Assembly (NCBI GenBank): GCA_029567505.1
Contig: JAKPXO010000266.1
Location: 1 to 56,642 of the forward strand
Length of the DNA stretch: 56,642 nt
From: Acidobacteriota bacterium
GTDB taxonomy: Bacteria > Acidobacteriota > Thermoanaerobaculia > UBA5066
Reading direction: 5' to 3'
Each line of letters begins with the position of its first letter. Position 1 is the stretch's first letter. The notes under the pieces were generated by a model that was not told the origin of the DNA, did no database searches, and saw nothing but the letters and a program-made list of their open reading frames with translations. Below, piece by piece: positions 24,673 through 33,107 of the stretch. The position numbers were made by a program, and so were the translations under genes.

Positions 24673-26676
24673 ATGCGCCCGTTGCCGTCTCCCGCCCGAT
24701 CGGAGGGTGCAGTCGCGATGCTCACGGACGCTCTCGCGATCTCCCTCCCGATCGCGGGTGTCGCGATCCGCACGCTCGTAGCCCGCGCGAGCCCGCTTCC
24801 GCCCGACCGCCCCGCGCTCTTCCTTTTTTCCGGGTTCGTGCAGGATCTCGCCGCGGGGCTTCTCCTCGCGCTACTCGCGCGCGGCCTGAGGCTCGCCGGT
24901 GCCCGGCCCGGGGCAGCCGCGGCGGTAACGGCCGTTCCCTTCGCGATCCTGCTCGTCGGCCACGCCGCCTGGGCAGAGGCGATCACCTTCTTCGGGCACC
25001 CCCCTCGACGGGAGGACCTGGAGGTCGCGCTCAATGCCGAGCTGCTGACCCGTTCGGCCGATGCGCGCGCACTCGGTCGGCTCGCCTCATTCCTGGCCGT
25101 CGGAGCCCTCGGTACGGTCCTCGTCAGCCACGCGCTCGCCCGGTGGAGGCGGGCGTCCACGCGACAGATCTTCGTCGGCGCGACGCTTGCGGGGGGCCTC
25201 GCCCTCCTGATCCACCAGCTGGAGCCGGTACCGACGGCGAACGGCGTCCTGTTCGCCGCGCTGGACTTCGCCCGGGAGCCCCGACCCGAGACCGGGCGGG
25301 GAATGGCAACGGTTCCCCCTCCACATTCGGCCCCCGAGGCGATCCGTCGGCTCGCACCGGGGCGAGCCTGGGTCGACCCGCATTTCCCGCTCGCCTTCGA
25401 GCCTTCGGCGCGCCGTGCGGAGGCGCCGCGCGTCGGCGAGGGAGTCCGACCGAACCTCGTCTTCATCCTTCTCGAGGGGGTCCGGGCGCGAGAGATCTCC
25501 TGCTACGGCGGACCGGTACCGGGCCTGACGCCGAACCTCGACCGGCTCGCACGCGAAGGAACGCGCGTCGCGCGCGCCTACAGCCCGGGCACGTTCACTC
25601 CGCAGGGAGAAGCCGCCTACTGGTACGGTCTCCTCGCGACGCCCGGCAGCCTCCTGCCAGTCCAGAATCCCGCCACACCGCTGCTCGGCCTTCCCGAGAT
25701 CCTCGGTGCGAACGGCTGGCGATCGTTCCTCTGGATCCACAACGGAGACGAGAGCTTCTATCGCCGGGACCGCTTCTACCTTTCCCGCGGATTTCGGATG
25801 GTGGATGGCCGGGACTTCCCCCGGAGCGCCGTCCGGACGAACTGGGGCTGCTCCGACCGGTCGCTCGCTCGGCTCGCGGTCGACAGCCTCGACCGGACAC
25901 GGGAGCCGTTCGCGGCGATGCTGCTGACGGTCTCGAACCACCATCCGTTCCAGGTGCCGTCGGACGCTCGCTCGGTCGCGCCGATTCCGTGGACCGAGGA
26001 GCGCGGCTGGTTCTCTCCGGCTCCCGGCCTTCCCCTCGTCGGGAGGCACACGGTGCCGATGATGAAGACGATCCACTACACCGACGAAGCCCTCGGCGAC
26101 TTCTTCCGCGAGGCCGCTTCACGAGACTGGACCCGGCGAACGATCTTCGTCATCTCGGGCGATCACGGCCTTCCGATCGTCCCGCTCGGCGGCCTCGCCT
26201 CCGCCCACGAGCTCGCCGAGCTGCGTCACGGAGTGCCGCTCGTCATCTGGTCCCCCCTGCTTCCCGGCGGCCGCGCCCTCGAGGGGCCGGCGACGCTCGC
26301 CGACGTCCCTCCGACGCTCCTCGGCCTCCTCGGAATCGACAGCCCGCGTCCCTTCGCGGGCGTCGACCTCCTGGACCCCGATCTGGACCTGGCCGATCGG
26401 CCTCTGCCCCTTTACGACGAAGAGGCCCGGCGCGTCACCGTCCTGAGGGGCCGCCTCGCCTACCACGCGCGGCTCGAGCCGCCCCGAACGTCTCCCGACT
26501 GGACTCTCGGGAACGAGCTCCTCGTCGACACGGTACGCGATCCGCGCGGCGTCGAGAACGCCGCGGACCTCCTCCCGCACGAGACGGCTCGAATGCGCCG
26601 GGACGCCGAGGTCTTCGTCGACGTCTACCCGTGGCTCGCGCTCGCCGGCCGAACGGGCCTTCCGCCGGAGAGGTGA
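24673..26676 (+). CDS. Membrane sulfatase-family protein, LTA-synthase-like
   Basis: About 667 residues if ATG 24673 is used (ATG 24718 and an upstream ATG 24604 are alternatives). Several N-terminal membrane segments (about residues 20-190) precede an extracytoplasmic alkaline-phosphatase-fold domain. Recognisable elements are [20 protein letters not shown] with the first metal ligand, [11 protein letters not shown], a candidate nucleophile Thr in [11 protein letters not shown], and ISGDHGLP. This layout is that of lipoteichoic acid synthases and phosphoglycerol or phosphoethanolamine transferases, so it likely moves a head group onto an envelope glycolipid or glycan. The acceptor cannot be told. 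It is divergent from pyrR. Confidence 0.82.
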   Translation: MRPLPSPARSEGAVAMLTDALAISLPIAGVAIRTLVARASPLPPDRPALFLFSGFVQDLAAGLLLALLARGLRLAGARPGAAAAVTAVPFAILLVGHAAWAEAITFFGHPPRREDLEVALNAELLTRSADARALGRLASFLAVGALGTVLVSHALARWRRASTRQIFVGATLAGGLALLIHQLEPVPTANGVLFAALDFAREPRPETGRGMATVPPPHSAPEAIRRLAPGRAWVDPHFPLAFEPSARRAEAPRVGEGVRPNLVFILLEGVRAREISCYGGPVPGLTPNLDRLAREGTRVARAYSPGTFTPQGEAAYWYGLLATPGSLLPVQNPATPLLGLPEILGANGWRSFLWIHNGDESFYRRDRFYLSRGFRMVDGRDFPRSAVRTNWGCSDRSLARLAVDSLDRTREPFAAMLLTVSNHHPFQVPSDARSVAPIPWTEERGWFSPAPGLPLVGRHTVPMMKTIHYTDEALGDFFREAASRDWTRRTIFVISGDHGLPIVPLGGLASAHELAELRHGVPLVIWSPLLPGGRALEGPATLADVPPTLLGLLGIDSPRPFAGVDLLDPDLDLADRPLPLYDEEARRVTVLRGRLAYHARLEPPRTSPDWTLGNELLVDTVRDPRGVENAADLLPHETARMRRDAEVFVDVYPWLALAGRTGLPPER

Positions 26677-26686
26677 CAATCCCGCG

Positions 26687-27721
26687 GTGAACGTCTCGGA
26701 CTTCGACTTCGACCTTCCGCCGGAGGCGATCGCCCAGCGCCCCGCGCCGCGCGGCACGTCGCGTCTCATGACGCTCGACCGCGCCACGGGCGCGACGGGC
26801 CACCGGAGCGTCGCGGACCTCCCCGCGCTCCTGCGCCCGGGCGACCTCCTCGTCGTGAACGACACGCGCGTCGTCCCGGCGCGCCTCTTCGGCCTCGACG
26901 AGACGGGACGTCGGACGGAGTTCCTCCTCGTCGAGAAGACCGAGGCCCCTTCCGCGTGGGACTGCCTCGCGAAGCCGGGGCGGCGCGCGAAGGCAGGACG
27001 GACGTTCGACTTCGGCGCCGGCCTCCGCGGGACCGTCCTCTCGAAGGGGGAGTCCGGCCACTACCGCGTCGCCTTCTCCGGGACGCCGCTCTCCGAGGCG
27101 CTCCCGCTCGTCGGGACGACGCCGCTCCCCCCCTACATCCACCGCGACGGCGGGGTGGCGGACGCGCGCGACGCCGTCGAGTACCAGACGGTCTACGCGC
27201 GCGAGCCCGGCGCGATCGCGGCGCCGACGGCGGGGCTCCACCTGACACCCGAGCTGCTCGATGCGCTCCGCGCGCGCGGCGTCGAGGTGTGCTCCGTGAC
27301 GCTCCACGTCGGGATCGGCACGTTCAAGCCGGTGAAGGTGGAGCGCGTCGAGGAGCATCGGATGGACACGGAGCGGGGAGTGATCCCGGAGGAGACCTTC
27401 GTCGCGGTGCGCCGGGCGAGGGAGGAGGGACGGCGCGTCGTCGCCGTCGGGACGACGAGCGTCCGGACGCTCGAGGCTTCGGCGCGCGCGCACGGCGGCG
27501 ACGTCGCGGCCGGGCCGTTCGAGACGCGCCTCTTCCTCGTCCCCGGCGCCCAGTTCCAGGTCGTCGACGCGCTCCTGACGAACTTCCACCTCCCCCGTTC
27601 GACGCTCCTCATGCTCGTCAGCGCCTTCGCCGGCCGCGAACAGGTGCTTGCGGCGTACCGGGAGGCCGTGCGATCGGGCTACCGGTTCTTCTCGTACGGC
27701 GACGCGATGCTGGTCGCCTGA
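26687..27721 (+). CDS. queA: S-adenosylmethionine:tRNA ribosyltransferase-isomerase
   Basis: QueA transfers and isomerises the ribosyl group of SAM onto 7-aminomethyl-7-deazaguanine in tRNA, forming epoxyqueuosine. The 344-residue protein shows FDLPPEAIAQRPAPRG at the start, VVNDTRVVPARL, PLPPYIHR, AAPTAGLHLT and TNFHLPRSTLLMLVSAF at the end, all family hallmarks. The start is GTG 26687 with GGAGAGG about 14 bp upstream; there is no ATG at this position. It lies 10 bp after the sulfatase stop and may be co-transcribed with it. Confidence 0.96.
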   Translation: MNVSDFDFDLPPEAIAQRPAPRGTSRLMTLDRATGATGHRSVADLPALLRPGDLLVVNDTRVVPARLFGLDETGRRTEFLLVEKTEAPSAWDCLAKPGRRAKAGRTFDFGAGLRGTVLSKGESGHYRVAFSGTPLSEALPLVGTTPLPPYIHRDGGVADARDAVEYQTVYAREPGAIAAPTAGLHLTPELLDALRARGVEVCSVTLHVGIGTFKPVKVERVEEHRMDTERGVIPEETFVAVRRAREEGRRVVAVGTTSVRTLEASARAHGGDVAAGPFETRLFLVPGAQFQVVDALLTNFHLPRSTLLMLVSAFAGREQVLAAYREAVRSGYRFFSYGDAMLVA

Positions 27722-27766
27722 GCCCGCCGGGCGGCCGTCGGGAAGGGAGCGTCGGCGACCCGCGCC

Positions 27767-28327
27767 TCAGCGCGTCGGGAAAGCGGCGCGAATCGTCCGC
27801 TCCTCCTCTCCGGTCATCCGGGGGGCCCCCTTGCGGAGAAGGCGGACGAAGTGATCGACCTCCTCGTCCTTCGACGGGAAGCCGACGTTCGTTCCGGGCC
27901 CGGCCACGTTCGACGTCGCGATCGGCTGCCGGGTCCGCGCGTCCAGGACGGCGACGAAGGGGAGGCCGGCGTCGCTCCCCGCGAGCGAGTCGAGGAGCGT
28001 CTCCGCCCCCGCGTTCTCCGTCTCCTTCCGTTCGCCGCGCTCGAAGACCGTCAGCTCGGTCCGGACGTAATGCCGGCTCACGACCGCCGCGACATCCGGC
28101 GTCGCGAGGACCGCCTCGAGCCTCCGGCACCAGCCGCACCACGACGCGTGGAAGAGGACGAGGACGTTCTTCTTCTCCCCTCGGGCGGCCTTCGCGGCAG
28201 CGGCGAGGACCGCCTCGGCGGGCGGTGCGGCCGGGACCACGGCGGCTGCCGGCGCGGCGACGGCCACCGGCGAGGCGAGACAGCCCGCCACGATGAAGGC
28301 AGCGACGATGAGACGGCGGCTCGACAT
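27767..28327 (-). CDS. Secreted thioredoxin-like protein
   Basis: The 186 residues begin with a signal peptide (cleavage near AVAA, about residue 25). The thioredoxin fold follows, with active site FHASWCGWCRRLE (Cys at about 64 and 67) and the cis-Pro segment GLPFVAVLD. It is probably a periplasmic thiol reductant or oxidant of the DsbD-C/SoxW type. It lies 57 bp downstream of the toxin-immunity pair on the same strand, so it may be transcribed with it, but no functional link is shown. Confidence 0.82.
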   Translation of the reverse strand: MSSRRLIVAAFIVAGCLASPVAVAAPAAAVVPAAPPAEAVLAAAAKAARGEKKNVLVLFHASWCGWCRRLEAVLATPDVAAVVSRHYVRTELTVFERGERKETENAGAETLLDSLAGSDAGLPFVAVLDARTRQPIATSNVAGPGTNVGFPSKDEEVDHFVRLLRKGAPRMTGEEERTIRAAFPTR

Positions 28328-28383
28328 GGCCGCGGAGTGTAAGGCGCGCGCGGGTCCGGTGCCCGGCCCTCGTGTCCGGGGGC

Positions 28384-28707
28384 CTACTCGCCGGCGAGGA
28401 TCCGGAGGACTCGCTCGGCCTCGGCGGCCGTCGAAGGCCTCCAGCCGGTTCCGAACCCGGCCCCGAGGAGCTTCCGGAGATCGCGCACCTCCATCCCCTC
28501 GAGGGCGGCCTGGAGCTTCTTCGCCTCGGGCGCGACGTTCCGCTTCTCGTCGTCCGCCGCATCGCGGCGGAAGGCGCGCGCGGCGTCCTCGGAGTCGGCG
28601 TACTCGGTCGTCCAGTCTTCGTGGAGGTAGCCGCGGAGCGCGTCGCGCAGCGCGGGATAGGCGCGGACGTCGACCGTCGCGGGCGCCTTCTTCGTCGTCG
28701 CCGTCAT
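28384..28707 (-). CDS. CdiI-type immunity protein
   Basis: This is a 107-residue soluble protein with no signal peptide. Its core YPALRDALRGYLHEDWTTEY followed by A..AF, a helical middle and TGWRPSTAAEAERVL matches the pattern I know for 'contact-dependent growth inhibition system immunity protein' (CdiI_2-like). Its ATG overlaps the stop of the upstream RNase-like toxin gene by 4 bp (ATGA), the usual toxin-then-immunity order. It should bind and neutralise that toxin in the cytosol. Function comes from family and context; no binding residues are identified. Confidence 0.78.
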   Translation of the reverse strand: MTATTKKAPATVDVRAYPALRDALRGYLHEDWTTEYADSEDAARAFRRDAADDEKRNVAPEAKKLQAALEGMEVRDLRKLLGAGFGTGWRPSTAAEAERVLRILAGE

Positions 28708-29195
28708 CGGGAGGCCTCCGGATAAGCAGTCAGGACGTAGTAGATCTCGGCGTCGACGTTCCAGCGGAGGACGACGACGGCCCGCGTGCAGGGGACGGGC
28801 TCTTTCGCCCCGCGCCGGAGCGACCGACCGACGACCTTCCGACCGTCGCCGGGCCAGTCGATGACGAGGTTCGCGCGCGAGCCCTCGCGGTTCGTCCACC
28901 GCTCGATCCGCTTCCGGCTCCCGCGGATCGCGTCGGCGACGACCTCTTCCGCCGTCGCGCGGTCGGTGAAGGTCGAGGCCGCCGAGAGCCGTCGCTCGCG
29001 ACGGAGCCGCTCGCGGAGCTGGGCGTCGCTCTGGCCGACGTGCCGGGCGAGCGTGTGGCCGCCGCGCTTCTCGTCGCGGAGGAGGTCCCGCTTCTGCGCG
29101 CCGTCGGCAGGGGCCGTCGCGCCGAGCAGCGCGGCGAGGGCGAGGAGGACGGGGACGATCGGGCGGAGGCGGGACACGAGACGGCGGAGCACCAC
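28704..29195 (-). CDS. Secreted RNase A-like toxin (CdiA-CT RNase A-type domain)
   Basis: This 163-residue protein has an N-terminal signal sequence (core about residues 12-28; cleavage near DGA, about 33) and then only one small domain. The domain begins GGHTLARHVGQSD and ends YYVLTAYPEASR, the two ends of the bacterial CdiA-CT RNase A family. His52, Arg63, Thr156 and Tyr158 reproduce the spacing of the His/Arg/Thr-x-Tyr active site that I recall for the Yersinia kristensenii CdiA toxin. No delivery domain (filamentous haemagglutinin, Rhs, PAAR, LXG) is attached. The start is GTG 29195, with GTG 29192 or 29177 possible. The immunity gene overlaps its stop. Confidence 0.8.
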   Translation of the reverse strand: MVLRRLVSRLRPIVPVLLALAALLGATAPADGAQKRDLLRDEKRGGHTLARHVGQSDAQLRERLRRERRLSAASTFTDRATAEEVVADAIRGSRKRIERWTNREGSRANLVIDWPGDGRKVVGRSLRRGAKEPVPCTRAVVVLRWNVDAEIYYVLTAYPEASR

Positions 29196-29274
29196 GCGCG
29201 GAGGTTAGCCGAAAGGAGCGCGTCCGGGCTCGCCGATCGTCGAGCCGGTACGGGAGGGGACCGTTCCCGGATCC

Positions 29275-29327
29275 CTGAACGCCCTCGCGGCAGGCCTCCG
29301 CGCCGCGAGCTGCCCGGTCGCGTTCAG
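29275..29327 (-). terminator. Nested inverted repeat after the wHTH/WD40 regulator gene
   Basis: An outer 8-bp pair (29275-29282 with 29320-29327) encloses an inner 8-bp pair (29284-29291 with 29302-29309). The stop codon of the regulator (29324-29326) lies in the outer arm. It should end the regulator transcript before the toxin gene, which reads in the same direction. Confidence 0.5.
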
Positions 29328-31750
29328 CGGGGCGGAGCGAGATCGAGAGCGCGAGTCAGGAGCGGCGGCCCGGCGAGCTGCCCCGCGTCGAACCGGAGGA
29401 GCTCGCCGTCGACCGTGCCGGCCCAGAGGGTGCCGTCGGGCAGGAGCGTCGCGGTCTGAAGGCCGGCCCCCGTCCGGCGGCGCGACCAGGCCCTGTAGGT
29501 GACCGTCCGGCGTCCCGCCGCGTCGGGGAGCGGGGCCGAGAACGAGTACCGCGAGACTCCGTCGAGCCCGACGACGAGGACGTCGTCCTCTCCCGGCACC
29601 GGCACGACCCACATCCCGTCGAGGCCTGCCGCGTCGAGCGGGGAGAGCGTGCCCGAGGCGAGGTCGAAGAGGTGGAGGCTCGACGGCTCGATGCCCGCCG
29701 CGACGTAGAGCCCGAGCCTCGGCACCGGCGCGAGCCGGTAGACCGCCCGCGACGGCACAGGGTGCTCCTTCACGCTCCACCGACCTTCGCGCGCCGTCAG
29801 CTCGAGGAGGCTCGAGCTCCAGGTCCCGACGAGGATGCGGAGGGACCCGGGCAGCGGCGCCACCGCGTGGAGCGAGACCTTCCGCCCGAGGAGCGAGGCG
29901 GCGTCGACGATCGCGACCGGATCGAGAGAGGGCCAGCGCCAGCGCCGCACCGTGCCGTCCGACGACGCTGTGACGAGCTCGCGCCCGTCCGGGCCATCGA
30001 CGACCGTCAGGTCGTTCACCAGGAAGTCGTGGGCCCGGGTCCTGAGCTTCAGCGAGGGTCCGGGAAGCCCCCAGAGGGCGACCGTCTTGTCGTCGGACGA
30101 GGTGGCGAGGAGGTCGCCGTCGCGCACCATCGAGGGGATCCCGTCCGTATGCGCGCTCGCCCGGAGAATCGCGAGGCTCGCGGTGTCGAGCGACCAGAGC
30201 TCGCCGTCCCGGCCGCCGGCGAAGACGGTCATCCCCGCGGCGTCGTGCTCGGCGGACCAGAGCGGGCGTCCTCCGGCCGGCACTCGCGCCGTCGGCGTGA
30301 TCCCCGCGTAGGAGACGACCGCGAGGCGCTGCCGGCGCGGAACCAGGGCGAGAATCGCGTCCGAGTCGACGTGGAGCCCCCCTCCCGGCGAGACGGGGGC
30401 GAGGATCGCGGCCGGCTCCTCGTCGCTGCGGTAGGCCGTGATCCCTTCGAGACCGGAGGCGAGAAGCGTCGGGGCGTCGCCGACCCAGGCGAGGCCGTAG
30501 GTCCATCCGCGCCGCGGGAGAGACTTCGGAGCGAGCCCGTCGCCTGCCGAGAAGACGGCGACGAAGTCGAACGGCCCGCCGACCGCGACCCGTCCGAGGG
30601 CATCGTCGACCGCCAGGGCCGACACGCGCTGCTCCGCGAAGGGCGTCACGAAGAGGGCGTTCCCCTCCGGCAGGTCGAACGCGCGGACCGGTCCTCCTCC
30701 CCCCTGGGCCAGGGCGACGAGCCGTTCGCCGACGTCGAGGACTTCTCCCTCCACGAACGGCAGATTCAGCCGAAGCCGGCGAGACCAGCCCGAGCCCCCC
30801 CTCTCGAAGACCTCGAGCGCCTGGTCGCCGCGGACCGCGAGGTAGCGCCCGGAGCGCGAGCAGCGGACCCGGCCGGGACGGGGGCCGGGAGCGTCCGGGG
30901 GGAGGAGCCCGAGGTCGGCCTCCTCCGGCTTCGTCGGATGCCTCGCCACCACACGACGCCCCCGCACGAGCAGGACCCGCCCACCGCCGAGGGGCTCGGC
31001 GAGGACTTCGTCCCGCTCGAGGGGAACCCGGACGGCCGGGTGCGCCCCGTCCGCCGGAAGGAGGTCGTAGGCCGAACGAGCGGAGAGGACGATCGTCCCG
31101 TCGAGGGATCCGAGGACGGACTGCGCGTCGGGAGGGACGGCAATCTCCCGCGTGAGCGAGAGCAGGGGCTCGACTCCGGCGGCGGCGCCCTGAGGTCCCC
31201 CGCGCGCCGGGCTCCGGAGAAGGATGGACGCGATCGCGGCCGCCGCGAGCGTCCCGGCCACGAGGACGCCGAGGAGGGACGCCGAAGGGCGCCTCGCGGA
31301 CGCGGCCGGAGGGTCGGGAGAGGCTCCGGAAAGCGGTTCCGCGGCCTCGTCGGTCTCCTCCGGCCCGGTTGACGGCAACGGGACCGGGGAGGGCGGTGCC
31401 TCCGGTCCTCCGGCTTCGGCCGAAGTGACGGGCAGGTTCAGCCGGTATCCGAATCTCGGGACCGTCTCCAGCATCCCCGTCCCCTCCGCCTCTCCCAGGG
31501 CTTTCCGGACGAGGAAGACGGCCTGCGTCAGAGAGGCGTCCGTCACCACGGTGCTCGGCCAGACGGCGGCGAGGATCTCCTCCCGCGGGATCGCGCGCCC
31601 GGCGTTCCGGGCGAGGTGCACGAGGACGTCGAAGGCCTTCGGCGTCAGCGGAACAGGCAGTCCGTCCTTCAGGAGGAGACGGGCCCGCGCATCCAGGCGA
31701 AACCCTCCGAAATCCCATAACCATCTGTTTTCGCGAGGGTTATCCGACAT
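29324..31750 (-). CDS. Membrane one-component regulator: winged helix, TM, WD40-type propeller
   Basis: This 808-residue CadC/ToxR-like protein has a cytosolic OmpR-type winged-helix DNA-binding domain (10-106; FRLDARARLLLKDG, LTPKAFDVL, VPRFGYRL). An acidic/Pro-rich linker leads to a single membrane helix (157-178). The periplasmic part (about 190-808) has repeated blade-like units, including two clear WD-type ones (SSDDKTVALWGL, ASSDGTVRRWRW). It should sense a periplasmic ligand or protein and control transcription directly. ATG 31750 starts the winged helix; longer upstream frames are rejected. It is divergent from two secreted paralogues, its likely targets, with only 85 bp between starts. 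Confidence 0.85.
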   Translation of the reverse strand: MSDNPRENRWLWDFGGFRLDARARLLLKDGLPVPLTPKAFDVLVHLARNAGRAIPREEILAAVWPSTVVTDASLTQAVFLVRKALGEAEGTGMLETVPRFGYRLNLPVTSAEAGGPEAPPSPVPLPSTGPEETDEAAEPLSGASPDPPAASARRPSASLLGVLVAGTLAAAAIASILLRSPARGGPQGAAAGVEPLLSLTREIAVPPDAQSVLGSLDGTIVLSARSAYDLLPADGAHPAVRVPLERDEVLAEPLGGGRVLLVRGRRVVARHPTKPEEADLGLLPPDAPGPRPGRVRCSRSGRYLAVRGDQALEVFERGGSGWSRRLRLNLPFVEGEVLDVGERLVALAQGGGGPVRAFDLPEGNALFVTPFAEQRVSALAVDDALGRVAVGGPFDFVAVFSAGDGLAPKSLPRRGWTYGLAWVGDAPTLLASGLEGITAYRSDEEPAAILAPVSPGGGLHVDSDAILALVPRRQRLAVVSYAGITPTARVPAGGRPLWSAEHDAAGMTVFAGGRDGELWSLDTASLAILRASAHTDGIPSMVRDGDLLATSSDDKTVALWGLPGPSLKLRTRAHDFLVNDLTVVDGPDGRELVTASSDGTVRRWRWPSLDPVAIVDAASLLGRKVSLHAVAPLPGSLRILVGTWSSSLLELTAREGRWSVKEHPVPSRAVYRLAPVPRLGLYVAAGIEPSSLHLFDLASGTLSPLDAAGLDGMWVVPVPGEDDVLVVGLDGVSRYSFSAPLPDAAGRRTVTYRAWSRRRTGAGLQTATLLPDGTLWAGTVDGELLRFDAGQLAGPPLLTRALDLAPPR

Positions 31751-31764
31751 CACAAAATCCTGTG
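31717..31764. promoter_or_regulatory. Candidate operator region between the regulator and secreted-protein genes
   Basis: An A+T-richer patch in otherwise G+C-rich DNA holds ATAACC (31717-31722) facing GGTTAT (31738-31743) and, next to it, CACA (31751-31754) facing TGTG (31761-31764). Both overlap or touch the regulator start. They are possible binding sites for the winged-helix regulator or for autoregulation; this is weak, pattern-only evidence. Confidence 0.25.
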
Positions 31765-31835
31765 AGGCGATCCTAGCCGAAAATTGATCGGTCCCCGAGG
31801 AACTCGTGCGCGTCCCGACCGTACGTTCGGGCGCC

Positions 31836-33107
31836 ATGAGACGAACACTCAGAACGCGACCGACCTTCCTCGGCGCGACCCTCGCGGGAGCGGCCCTCGC
31901 CGTCGCTCTACCGTCGGCCGCCGCCAACGTCCTTCAGAACGGCTCCTTCGCCACCGGGCTCAGTGGCTGGAAGATGACCGCCCCGGCGTCCTGGGAAGCG
32001 GAGGGGGCGGCCGGGCCCGGCTCGGGGTCGGCGCGCCTGGGGGGGAACCCCGGTATCGTCGGCGCCCTCTCGCTCTCTCAGTGCGCCGCCGTCACCCCCG
32101 GCACCGCCTACGACCTCGGCGCGACCGCGCTTCTCCCCCACTCGCCGGAAGCGCAAGGCGGCATTTCCATCCGCCTCGTCTGGCACTCGTGGCCCGGCTG
32201 CGAGGGGGCGACCCTCGGTCTCGCCCCGGCCCTCGACTTCCCGCACGTGGCCCCGGCCGGCTGGACCCGCAGGAGTCTCGAGAGGCTCCGTGCCCCGTAC
32301 GGCGCGGCGAGCGCCTCGCTCCTGGTCGTCCCCTGGTCCTCGGGCTCGGAGTCCGCGTTCTCCGCGTTCCTCGACGACGTGGAGCTCTCCCCTTCCTCGA
32401 TGTTCGAAACCCTCACGCTCCCGACGGCGGCCTCGGTGGACGGAGCGAACGGCGAGCGTTTCCAGACGACGCTCGTCCTGACGAACGTCGCGCTCTTCAC
32501 GCGGCGCGTCGACGTCACCCTTCGCTGCCCGTCGAGCCAGCCCTGCGGGACCTCGGCGGTGAGCCTCCAGCTCGCGCCGGGGGAGACGCGCGTCTTCGCC
32601 GATCTCCTCCTCGACGTCTTCGGGAAGCGGAACGGCGCCGGCGCAGTCGAGGTGACCTACGAGGCGACTCCCGGTCCGATCGTCGTGTCGGCGCGGGCGG
32701 CGACCGTCCACGCGGAGCGGCCCGGCAACGGGATGGCTCTGCCGATCCTTCCGGCCTCGGCGGCCCGCAACGCGGCGACGTTCTTCGGCCTGACGGACGG
32801 CCGGGCCGGTGCGGGCGGGACGCGCGTGAACGCCGGCGTCTACAACCCGTCGGATACCACCGTCTTCGTCGTCTTCTCGGTCCACGACGAGAACGGCGAC
32901 GTGAGGAACACGGTCTCCCGATGGATCGAACGCCGGGAGTGGGCCCAGATCGACGACCTCTTCTCCCGGGCCGGTCTCGGGCCGGCCACTCCGGGCGCCT
33001 ACGTGACGTTCCAGGCCGAAGCGCCCGACTTCCCCTTCCTCATCTCCATCGACAACCGCTCGGGCGACCCGACGTTCCTCGAGCCCACGGAGAGCTTCCT
33101 GCCATGA
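31836..33107 (+). CDS. Secreted protein with carbohydrate-binding-like N-terminal domain (paralogue A)
   Basis: The 423-residue protein has a signal peptide (cleavage near SAAA, about residue 29). The first domain (about 30-185) starts NVLQNGSFATGLSGWK and ends FLDDVELS, the pattern of CBM/discoidin-like jelly rolls, with a Cys pair (SQC and WPGC). The second domain (about 190-423) has LPTAASVDGANGERFQTTLVLTN and RVNAGVYNPSDT, a type common in secreted Acidobacteriota proteins. ATG 31836 is favoured because the signal peptide begins there. It is followed with ATGA overlap by a paralogue. Function is unknown; surface or extracellular binding is inferred. Confidence 0.75.
   Translation: MRRTLRTRPTFLGATLAGAALAVALPSAAANVLQNGSFATGLSGWKMTAPASWEAEGAAGPGSGSARLGGNPGIVGALSLSQCAAVTPGTAYDLGATALLPHSPEAQGGISIRLVWHSWPGCEGATLGLAPALDFPHVAPAGWTRRSLERLRAPYGAASASLLVVPWSSGSESAFSAFLDDVELSPSSMFETLTLPTAASVDGANGERFQTTLVLTNVALFTRRVDVTLRCPSSQPCGTSAVSLQLAPGETRVFADLLLDVFGKRNGAGAVEVTYEATPGPIVVSARAATVHAERPGNGMALPILPASAARNAATFFGLTDGRAGAGGTRVNAGVYNPSDTTVFVVFSVHDENGDVRNTVSRWIERREWAQIDDLFSRAGLGPATPGAYVTFQAEAPDFPFLISIDNRSGDPTFLEPTESFLP

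Noticed and set aside
27722-27766. Terminator between convergent queA and the thioredoxin-like gene
   Set aside because: Only short imperfect complementarity is seen, so it is not reported as a feature.
29205-31724. 839-codon frame overlapping the wHTH/WD40 regulator in another frame
   Set aside because: The translation is Arg/Gly/Pro-rich noise, while the regulator frame has clear domains.
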